Source of the DNA: Gemmatimonadales bacterium UBA1120
GTDB lineage: Bacteria; Gemmatimonadota; Gemmatimonadetes; Longimicrobiales; Gaopeijiaceae
Assembly: GCA_002313925.1 (NCBI GenBank)
Contig: DCAZ01000115.1
Location: 27,616-91,615 of the forward strand
DNA length: 64,000 nucleotides
Direction of reading: 5' to 3'
Shown here: positions 54,616 through 62,047 of the stretch, in pieces
How the letters are laid out: the number at the start of each line of letters is the position of its first letter
How positions within the stretch are numbered: position 1 is the stretch's first letter
Translations under genes and position numbers: made by a program
The notes under the pieces: model-generated
Database searches by the model: none
Seen by the model: only the letters and a program-made list of their open reading frames with translations
Told to the model about the DNA's origin: nothing

Positions 54616-55089
54616 ATGGCCAATCCGACCATCACATTCGTGACCACACTAGGTACCTTTTCCGCTGAAATGTTGGAGGACGTTGCCCCCAAAACCGCAG
54701 GCAACTTCATGAAACTGGTTCGTGACGGCTACTACAACGGAATCATCTTTCATCGAGTGATCGACGGATTCATGATCCAAGGGGGAGATCCAACAGGAAC
54801 GGGAACGGGAGGTCCGGGCTATACGATCCAAGATGAGTTTGCACCTGGGTTGAGTCATACAACAGAAGGCACCTTCTCGATGGCTAATGCTGGGCCAAAC
54901 ACGGGTGGATCGCAGTTCTTCATTACATTGGCTGCAACACCGTGGCTAGATGGCAAGCATGCGATCTTCGGTAAGGTCATCTCTGGGCTGGATGTGGTAA
55001 TGGAGATCGGCCAGGTCTCGACCAACCCCGCGGAAAGGCCACTTGAGGATGTCGTAATGGAAAAGGTGACCGTGTCGGATGAGACATAG
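54616..55089 (+). CDS. Cyclophilin-type peptidyl-prolyl isomerase
   Basis: 157 residues, cytoplasmic size. It has the full cyclophilin pattern: [36 protein letters not shown], the [17 protein letters not shown] core and [11 protein letters not shown]. The active-site Arg (FHRV), Gln (IQGG) and Trp-equivalent region are intact. It speeds up proline isomerisation in folding. ATG at 54616. Confidence 0.95.
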   Translation: MANPTITFVTTLGTFSAEMLEDVAPKTAGNFMKLVRDGYYNGIIFHRVIDGFMIQGGDPTGTGTGGPGYTIQDEFAPGLSHTTEGTFSMANAGPNTGGSQFFITLAATPWLDGKHAIFGKVISGLDVVMEIGQVSTNPAERPLEDVVMEKVTVSDET

Positions 55090-55120
55090 TCAGCGCCTCA
55101 ATTCATGAACAGTGAGAACC

Positions 55121-57430
55121 CTAGCCGATAGGTCTCGTTAACTGGCCAATCTGATAGCCAGCAGGAGGTTCGGCATCAAGTAGGTGGCGAACGAAATAGT
55201 CCCAACGCCTTCGCATCATATATGGTTCGTTACCGAAGCCATGCCTTCGGTTCGGCATCAAGACCAAATCAAAATCCTTGTTCGCTGCGATTAGGGCATT
55301 CACGACAAGCATCGTATTCGACGGAGGTACGTTAGAGTCTAGCGTACCATGTGCGATCAGGAGCTTACCCTTGAGATTTTCCGCTAACAACTGGTTGGCT
55401 TGATTGTCATAATTGGTCGTCCCATCCGGATATTCGACAAGGAGTCCCTGCCACTTTTCACCCCAATCATCCTCGTAGTTTCGCTGATCGTGGTTACCGG
55501 CCTGCGACACTGCAACATCATAGAAGTCAGGATAACGCATGATCGCAGCAGCAGCAGCAAAGCCGCCTCCGGAGTGGCCATAAATTCCAACTTTGTCGAT
55601 ATCCATCCACGGATAGCGATCTGCCAGCTGGCGAATCCCAGCAATCTGATCAGGGAGCCCATTGTCCCCCATGTTCCCGTAATACGTTTCGTGAAATGTC
55701 TTGGAGCGGCCAGGCGTACCCATCGCGTCGAGTTCAACCACGACGAAACCAAGTTCGGCAATCGCTTGTAGATCTCGGTGCGACGCACGGAAACTCCTGC
55801 TCCCCACGCTCCCGCCCTGTGGTCCAGGATACAGATAATTCACGATCGGATATGAGCGATCCGGATCGAAATTCATCGGCCGGAAAAGCAACCCGTAGAG
55901 GTCCGTCTCTCCATCTCGTGCTTTCACACTGAACGGCATCGGTGGTTGCCACCCTGATTCCTGAAGACGGGAAATATCCGCTTCTTCAATAGCCAGGATA
56001 CGACGTCCGCCTTCTCTATCACGAAGGACGGTGACCGGAGGAACAACCGGTGTTGAGTACGTGTCGACCACATATTTTCCATCCGGAGAAAGCGATACAC
56101 TGTGATTCGCACTGTCCGGTGTCAGTAGCTCTACATCGCCACCATCGAGTCCAACCCTATAGAGGTATTGAAAATAAGGGTCTCCTGGCTCTCGCGCATT
56201 ACCAAGAAAAGTGATAGTGCGAGCGGGCTCATCGATCTCCAGGATCTGTTGAACATTCCAGGCTCCCTGGGTGACCTGTCTTTTGAGGGCTCCAGTTCCA
56301 GCATCATATAAGTAGAGATGTCCCCAGTCATCTCTTTGGCTGAACCATAAGATTTCGTTCGATAAGGACAAAAAGTCCCAACCGTTCGACTCGTAAAACG
56401 TCTCTTCTACCTCCTCGAAAAGCTCAGTCACAGCACCTGTGGACGCATCGGCGATGCGGACAGCAGCACTTTTGTGGTCGCGGGTACTCGAAACAAATAC
56501 GATATGCTCGCTATCTGCGCTCCACTCGACATCTCCAAAGGTGCCCCCACAGGCGATATGGTCACTGCAGGTGGACCGATGCTGATCTGGAGGCATCGCT
56601 AGGCTGACTACTCGGTCGCCTGCCGGACGATCGAGGTCCAGAACCACTCTGGTGATCCGAAAAATCACTGAGTCCTCAGGGAGCGGATAACGCCATGCCT
56701 CAAGCTGCGGATGCCCCACCTGTGTATTTACGAGATACATCATTCCCACACCACGCGCGTCATGCCGGAACGTTGCGATCTTCCTTGAATCCGGAGACCA
56801 CTTCAAGATTGGACGGTCGCTACGTGTCCACCCAGCGTTGTTCGTACCGTACCCGAAATCTTCTGCTCCATTAGTCGTTAATGCCGACTCGTCTCCAGTA
56901 CCGAGATCCCGAACCCAAAGATTGTGATCACGGATGAACGCTGCATTTTGAGCATCTGGAGAAATCACCTCTAGTCGTGAAACCGCAGGGCCAGCAGTAC
57001 CTGAAACAGATTCACAAGAATATTCCGTCAGGTTGCACCCGAAGCGGCCAGGCGGGCCGACCGTAGCCATAAGTGCACCACCCTCAAGTGTCAGGCCGCC
57101 CAAAGGTAACCTTGAAGACTCAAAAGCCTCTCCCGACACTGCGTTGAGCACGGTGGCAATCCGTTCGTGATCAAAGGCCCTTTCGCGAGTCAGTTCTGAA
57201 GGGTCGACAATCATGAACTCCGTCCCCCCAGGCCCCGTCGATCTATACCAAAATCGACCATCCTCAAGCCATTGTGGGCTCACCGATGCACCAAAGACCA
57301 GGGCACTGGTGTTTTGCGAGAGAAAACGCTCTGCTCGTCTGTAGTCATCCGCTGTGATTTCTCGTGTGCCATCTTGAGCAACAAGCGGAGTCGAGATGAA
57401 AAGTGCTAATAAGGCTGATGAGAACCGCAT
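55121..57430 (-). CDS. Exported S9B-type peptidase, dipeptidyl-peptidase IV-like
   Basis: About 769 residues. The ATG at 57430 has GAGG six bases upstream and gives a signal peptide (SALLALFISTPLVAQ); an ATG at 57436 is too close to that site. A DPP-IV-type propeller (KWSPDSRKIATFRHD) precedes an alpha/beta-hydrolase with nucleophile Ser in YGHSGGGFAA (about 618), LLIAHGTLDSNVP (Asp) and NRRHGFG (His). It removes N-terminal dipeptides outside the cytoplasm. It is the second S9 enzyme here but of a different subfamily from 37635. Confidence 0.9.
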   Translation of the reverse strand: MRFSSALLALFISTPLVAQDGTREITADDYRRAERFLSQNTSALVFGASVSPQWLEDGRFWYRSTGPGGTEFMIVDPSELTRERAFDHERIATVLNAVSGEAFESSRLPLGGLTLEGGALMATVGPPGRFGCNLTEYSCESVSGTAGPAVSRLEVISPDAQNAAFIRDHNLWVRDLGTGDESALTTNGAEDFGYGTNNAGWTRSDRPILKWSPDSRKIATFRHDARGVGMMYLVNTQVGHPQLEAWRYPLPEDSVIFRITRVVLDLDRPAGDRVVSLAMPPDQHRSTCSDHIACGGTFGDVEWSADSEHIVFVSSTRDHKSAAVRIADASTGAVTELFEEVEETFYESNGWDFLSLSNEILWFSQRDDWGHLYLYDAGTGALKRQVTQGAWNVQQILEIDEPARTITFLGNAREPGDPYFQYLYRVGLDGGDVELLTPDSANHSVSLSPDGKYVVDTYSTPVVPPVTVLRDREGGRRILAIEEADISRLQESGWQPPMPFSVKARDGETDLYGLLFRPMNFDPDRSYPIVNYLYPGPQGGSVGSRSFRASHRDLQAIAELGFVVVELDAMGTPGRSKTFHETYYGNMGDNGLPDQIAGIRQLADRYPWMDIDKVGIYGHSGGGFAAAAAIMRYPDFYDVAVSQAGNHDQRNYEDDWGEKWQGLLVEYPDGTTNYDNQANQLLAENLKGKLLIAHGTLDSNVPPSNTMLVVNALIAANKDFDLVLMPNRRHGFGNEPYMMRRRWDYFVRHLLDAEPPAGYQIGQLTRPIG

Positions 57431-57865
57431 GGTCATCCTCTGGGAATACGAGAACCAAAAGAGCAGGCCCCTTGGGGCCCACACGGCAAGTTGAAGTCGG
57501 AAACGATAACCTGCAACGGAGTCAATACTTTAGTTCTTCCGTTCACCGCTGAAGGGGCGGCCCTGACGTCGACTTTCCCGACTTACTTCCTCATGCACAA
57601 TACCCGCATCTTGAACGCTGATAGCAAACCGAAGCCGTGCTGCCATACCCCCTCCCGTTTGCGCTGGGGCGTGGAGAGCCTTACGTCACTGCTCGGGCAC
57701 AGACTCAGCCGCAGCTGAGTTCAGCCCCAGGAGGGGAAAAGTCCGTACAATGTCGTCAACGCGCTCGGGCAAAGCGCATGAGGACAGAGAAGTAGCCAGA
57801 ATTTCCCCCAACATAAAGATTAGCTAGTGATCCCGCCGCTCTCGAGGGCCTAAACAAAGCAACTA
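57431..57865. other. Long gap between the DPP-IV-like gene and the DUF4159 operon
   Basis: About 435 bases. No convincing protein is seen; an open frame at 57491-57718 lacks a ribosome site and protein-like composition. A perfect 7-bp hairpin (ACTCAGC, CGCA loop, GCTGAGT, 57703-57720) sits in the middle. The region probably holds divergent promoters for two strongly used envelope genes and perhaps a small RNA. Confidence 0.4.
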
Positions 57866-58726
57866 ATGAGTCGCTCACTTCTCCATCTCGCTCTATTGGC
57901 ATTGGCACTCTTCACCATGCTCAACACAGGGTGCACACCCGATTTGGTGGAAGAAACTACGTACCTTACTCCACTAGGTGCGGAATTCATGAGCCAGCAA
58001 GCCCCGCCAAGGGTGAGCCGCCCCTCGTTTGTGGACCCTCGTGGCCCTCGCATGGATCCAAATGAAATTCCTGGTCGTTATCCCTTCTACTGGACCCGTG
58101 CCATTTATTCAGGTTGGGGTCGCCGCGGCTGGGGGCAATCATGGGCAACCGACTACCCCAAGGGTGACCAGCAGTTTTTGGTCGTACTGAAGCGCCTAGT
58201 CCGGCTTAACGCTTATGATTGGGACAACGCTATCAGGCTCGACGACCCAACACTCCGACGTTTTCCAATAGTCTACGCTGTAGAAGTCGGCGGTATGGAC
58301 ATGACCAACTCGGAGGTTGAGGGGCTCAGAAATTATCTGGATGCTGGGGGATTCTTGATCGTGGACGACTTCTGGGGCCAGCGCGAATGGGATGTCTTCG
58401 AGTACAATATCCGCCGGGTTTACCCTGACCACCCAATTGTCGACATCACGCTTGATCACCCCATCTACTCGGCTTACTACGACATTGAGGAAGTGAAACA
58501 GGTACCCGCCATTGGGCGCGCCATGTACCCGGCCGAATGCTATGGCTGTGTCCCCTATGTTAAGGGCATTTATGATGAGGCTGGACGTCTTGTCGTCATC
58601 ATCAACTTCAACACTGATCTCGGTGATGCTTGGGAGTGGGCTGAGGATCCGCGCTACCCTCTGGAATATTCGACATACGCGTACGAGATGGGAGCAAACA
58701 TGATCGTCTACGCGATGAGTCACTGA
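57866..58726 (+). CDS. DUF4159-type lipoprotein, first gene of an envelope operon
   Basis: 286 residues with lipoprotein signal (LALALFTMLNTGCTP). The body matches DUF4159 (RFPIVYAVEVGGMDMTNSEV, YLDAGGFLIVDDFWG, HPIVDITLDHPIYSAYY), a fold related to glutamine-amidotransferase-like domains. Such proteins are repeatedly encoded with VWA-domain proteins. The next gene begins 10 bases after the stop. Role unknown; anchored in the envelope. Confidence 0.8.
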   Translation: MSRSLLHLALLALALFTMLNTGCTPDLVEETTYLTPLGAEFMSQQAPPRVSRPSFVDPRGPRMDPNEIPGRYPFYWTRAIYSGWGRRGWGQSWATDYPKGDQQFLVVLKRLVRLNAYDWDNAIRLDDPTLRRFPIVYAVEVGGMDMTNSEVEGLRNYLDAGGFLIVDDFWGQREWDVFEYNIRRVYPDHPIVDITLDHPIYSAYYDIEEVKQVPAIGRAMYPAECYGCVPYVKGIYDEAGRLVVIINFNTDLGDAWEWAEDPRYPLEYSTYAYEMGANMIVYAMSH

Positions 58727-58736
58727 GGCGAAACAG

Positions 58737-61022
58737 ATGGAACGCATCTTCGAGTTCCTGTTCAAATATCCCCCGCTCTTTTTCGAACAGGGTGATTTCA
58801 CATTTGGAGCACCGATGTCGGTGCGCCTATGGCTTATTATTGCCGGGCTCCTAGGCGCAGCTACTGTCGCCAGCTACACGATTGCCCGAGGGAAAAGCAC
58901 AGTCACGGACCGCGGTGTGATGGCAGGACTTCGGGTTCTGCTACTTGCAGTCATCATCGTTTGCCTTCTCCAACCATCACTGATTCTGTCGACTGTGGTC
59001 CCACAACAGAATTTTGTTGGAATTCTAATAGACGATTCACAAAGCATGTTGCTCGCGGATGAGAACGGCGAGCCACGAAACTCTTTCATTAATAAGGAGT
59101 TCGCTTCCGATGAGAGTGAACTCCTCGGGCAACTCTCCGATCGTTTTGCCCTTCGCTTCTTTCGTTTCTCTGATGTCGCTGGCCGAATCGATAGTCCGTC
59201 GGAACTAGCCTACGAGGGCACACACACGAATCTGTCTCGGGCGCTCGATGTTGCGAGAGAAGAACTTTCAGGTGTGCCGCTGTCTGGACTAGTCATGATT
59301 ACAGATGGGGCTGACAATGACAACCAACCCTTAGCTGAATCATTGGTGCCCCTGCAGGCCGCAGGTGTTCCGGTTTTCACAGTCGGGCTTGGAGAAGAGA
59401 GCATCACCCCCGATATCGAGCTCGGACGGATCGAGATGCCGAGGGCTGTGCTAGAAGGATCTTCGTTGACCGTTGATGTGGTAATTACCCAGACGGGATT
59501 CGAAGGCAGCACAGTTCCTCTGATCGTTGAGGACGAACTTCAGATTATCGCAGAAGAAACGGTTGAGCTTGGGCCAGATGGAGAACCGGTTGTAGCCAGA
59601 ATTTATTTCGAGTTGGAGGGAGTAGGTCCTCGACGTGTGAGCTTCCGTATTCCCCCTCAACCAGGGGAACGGGTGAATCGAAACAACGCTCGCTCTGTGC
59701 AAGTCGAGATTAGAGGAGAACGTGAAAAAGTCCTCTATTTCGAAGGAGAACCTCGCTTCGAAGTAAAGTTCATGAGGCGTGCAGTGGCGGAAGATGAGAA
59801 CATCCAGCTCGTAGTCCTGCAGCGGACTGCGGAAAGCAAGTTTCTGCGATTGGATGTAGACGATGGCAGTGAGCTGGAGTTCGGTTTTCCCACTAGTCGT
59901 GAAGAGCTGTACCGCTATCGGGCACTAATCCTTGGGAGTGTTGAAGCATCTTTCTTCACGCATGACCAATTACAAATGATCGCGGACTTCGTCTCCGAGA
60001 GAGGTGGGGGATTATTATTACTCGGCGGCCATGGAGCTTTCGCAGAGGGAGGTTGGCAGGGTACCTCGGTGGAGGAAGTGATGCCGGTGGTTCTTACCTC
60101 CCCCGCAGATGACCCTCAGGGATTCTTCGCGGAAGTAAAGGTGACTCCAACACCCGCTGGGCTAACACATCCCGCGGTACTTCTCGGAGTAGAGCAGGAC
60201 CAGGTGCGTGAACAATGGGATTCGCTTCCCACAGTCACCACCGTCAATCCAATCTCCCAGGTCCGTCCTGGTGCTACAACACTCTTGTCTGGTTCAGGGG
60301 AGCAGCTTGCTCTTGAACAGATCGTGCTCGCATTCCAACGATACGGTCGTGGCAAATCTATTGCCCTTACCATACAGGATTCTTGGCTCTGGCAAATGCA
60401 CGCCGATGTCCCGCTCGAAGATCAGAGTCATGAAATTTTCTGGCAACAGATGATCAGGTGGCTTGTCGATGGTGTTCCAGAAGCCGTAGAAGCAGTAACA
60501 GACCGGGAACAGGTAGAACCAGGAGAAAACGTTCGGCTTGTGACGAACGTAGGTGACTCAAGCTATATCGAGGTCAACAACGCAACTGTGACAGCGCGAA
60601 TCACAAGTCCCACAGGCATAGTGGAGGACCTCCCTGTCAGTTGGACGGTTCAAAGGGACGGTGAATACTCGGTAGAGTTTCGCCCGCTAGAAGAAGGTGA
60701 GTATGAAGTTGAAGTAACGGCTGAAAGAAATGGAGAGACTCTCGGTTCGGATAAAACCTATCTCTATACGGCCCCGAGTGACGACGAATACTTCAGTGCG
60801 TCGAGGCGTACGCAGACGCTGCGCCGGATCGCTGATGAGACCGGAGGTCGGTTCTATACTCCCGAAGATGTTTCGAGTCTTCCGGAAGATATTCGTGTGA
60901 CGGGCGCCGGAGTCACGTTGATCGAAGAGCTAGACCTTTGGGATATGCCGTTTCTGTTTCTCCTCCTATTGATGTTCATGGGTGCCGAGTGGGGCTTTCG
61001 AAGAATTCGGGGACTGATTTGA
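58737..61022 (+). CDS. Membrane VWA protein with a glutamine-amidotransferase-like domain
   Basis: 761 residues. Two N-terminal transmembrane helices (LWLIIAGLLGAAT and LLLAVIIVCLLQP) are followed by a VWA domain with MIDAS residues in IDDSQSM, TNLSRAL and MITDGADND. A beta-rich section comes next, then a GATase1-like region (RALILGSVEASFF, RGGGLLLLGGHGAFAEGG, about 410-470), and a final transmembrane helix (MPFLFLLLLMFMG). The likely topology puts the large domain in the periplasm. Related genes work with MoxR-ATPases and DUF58 proteins, which may lie upstream or elsewhere. Its TGA overlaps the next gene's TTG. Confidence 0.82.
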   Translation: MERIFEFLFKYPPLFFEQGDFTFGAPMSVRLWLIIAGLLGAATVASYTIARGKSTVTDRGVMAGLRVLLLAVIIVCLLQPSLILSTVVPQQNFVGILIDDSQSMLLADENGEPRNSFINKEFASDESELLGQLSDRFALRFFRFSDVAGRIDSPSELAYEGTHTNLSRALDVAREELSGVPLSGLVMITDGADNDNQPLAESLVPLQAAGVPVFTVGLGEESITPDIELGRIEMPRAVLEGSSLTVDVVITQTGFEGSTVPLIVEDELQIIAEETVELGPDGEPVVARIYFELEGVGPRRVSFRIPPQPGERVNRNNARSVQVEIRGEREKVLYFEGEPRFEVKFMRRAVAEDENIQLVVLQRTAESKFLRLDVDDGSELEFGFPTSREELYRYRALILGSVEASFFTHDQLQMIADFVSERGGGLLLLGGHGAFAEGGWQGTSVEEVMPVVLTSPADDPQGFFAEVKVTPTPAGLTHPAVLLGVEQDQVREQWDSLPTVTTVNPISQVRPGATTLLSGSGEQLALEQIVLAFQRYGRGKSIALTIQDSWLWQMHADVPLEDQSHEIFWQQMIRWLVDGVPEAVEAVTDREQVEPGENVRLVTNVGDSSYIEVNNATVTARITSPTGIVEDLPVSWTVQRDGEYSVEFRPLEEGEYEVEVTAERNGETLGSDKTYLYTAPSDDEYFSASRRTQTLRRIADETGGRFYTPEDVSSLPEDIRVTGAGVTLIEELDLWDMPFLFLLLLMFMGAEWGFRRIRGLI

Positions 61023-62047
61023 TTAGACCGCAGGCTTCACTAGCCCTTTTCGGCTCGGTCTTAGCATTCATATGCCTTTCTGGCACATCTTTTGAGCAGC
61101 TAAGTGCCCAGGAGCGGACTCATGCCTTGATCGTGGTCGGACTCGGTGGTAATGCCGACTACCGAGATCGGTTCCATACCCAAGCCGTCGCTCTAAAAGA
61201 GGCTTTTACTAAGAAACATGGTATGCTCGCAGAGCATGTCACTTATCTCGGTGAGAGACCAGAATCTGCTCCGGACTTTGTCACTGATAAGTCGACACGG
61301 GCCAACGTTCTGAGCCGCCTAACTACGATTGCCCAGCAAGCAGGACCTTCGGATCGACTTCTTCTCATTCTCATTGGACACGGGACTTCTGACCAAGCTG
61401 AGGCTCGGTTTAACGTCACCGGCCCCGACCTGACACCGAGCGACTTGCAGATGGCGCTAGCAGGATTTCCATCGCAGACCCTAGCACTGGTGCATACCGG
61501 CAGTGCTAGCGGTGGCTTCCTCGAACCCCTATCTGGCCCTAACCGGATCATCATTACAGCTACCCGTACCCAACGCGAGCGGAATGCGACAGAGTTTGCG
61601 CAGTTCTTCGTTGAGGCGATTACAGGTGAGAGTGCCGATCTGGATAAGGACGAAAGAGTCTCATTATTAGAAGCCTATCAGTACGCCCGTGAAGAGGTTA
61701 TCCGGTTCTATGAAGATGAGAACGAGATCCTTACAGAACATGCTGTACTGGATGACAATGGGGATGGCACAGGAAGCGAAGAGGTCGGCTTGAACGAGCC
61801 TGATGGCTCGCTCGCAGCAAGGTTCCAACTGGGTGGTATCTCCGTAACGGAGGAAGAGCTTACCCAGAACCCTGAACTCGTGAGACTTTACGAAGAACGC
61901 AGTGAGATCCAAGCCCGCATTACCGAACTCAGGGCTCTCCGTGATGCTATGCAGGAAGAAGCATATATGGCGGCTATGGAAGAACTCCTTGTTGAGCTAG
62001 CTCTCAACAACAGGGAAATCCGCGCCAAAGAGGGTAACGGATTATGA
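61019..62047 (+). CDS. Exported caspase/C13-fold protein lacking the catalytic cysteine
   Basis: 342 residues from a TTG that overlaps the previous stop (TTGA). A signal peptide (LALFGSVLAFICL) is present. The fold resembles C13/caspase-like enzymes: ALIVVGLGGN, the His-Gly motif LILIGHGTSD (H121), and TGSASGGF where the nucleophile Cys should be; here it is Ser162. The SGPNRIIITATRTQ strand is typical of this bacterial subgroup. A C-terminal helical region (SEIQARITELRALR) may be a coiled coil. Probably a scaffold, or a serine-using hydrolase at most. The last codons overlap the next gene. Confidence 0.78.
   Translation: MIRPQASLALFGSVLAFICLSGTSFEQLSAQERTHALIVVGLGGNADYRDRFHTQAVALKEAFTKKHGMLAEHVTYLGERPESAPDFVTDKSTRANVLSRLTTIAQQAGPSDRLLLILIGHGTSDQAEARFNVTGPDLTPSDLQMALAGFPSQTLALVHTGSASGGFLEPLSGPNRIIITATRTQRERNATEFAQFFVEAITGESADLDKDERVSLLEAYQYAREEVIRFYEDENEILTEHAVLDDNGDGTGSEEVGLNEPDGSLAARFQLGGISVTEEELTQNPELVRLYEERSEIQARITELRALRDAMQEEAYMAAMEELLVELALNNREIRAKEGNGL

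Noticed and set aside
57491..57718. Open plus-strand frame of 75 codons in the gap
   Set aside because: No ribosome site, Cys/Pro-rich random-like composition and a TTG start; not reported as a gene.
57733..57760. Run GAGGGGAAAAGTCCG resembling the conserved GAGGAAAGTCC core of RNase P RNA
   Set aside because: The expected downstream P4 partner and the roughly 350-base size are missing, and the next gene starts about 100 bases later. Treated as chance similarity.
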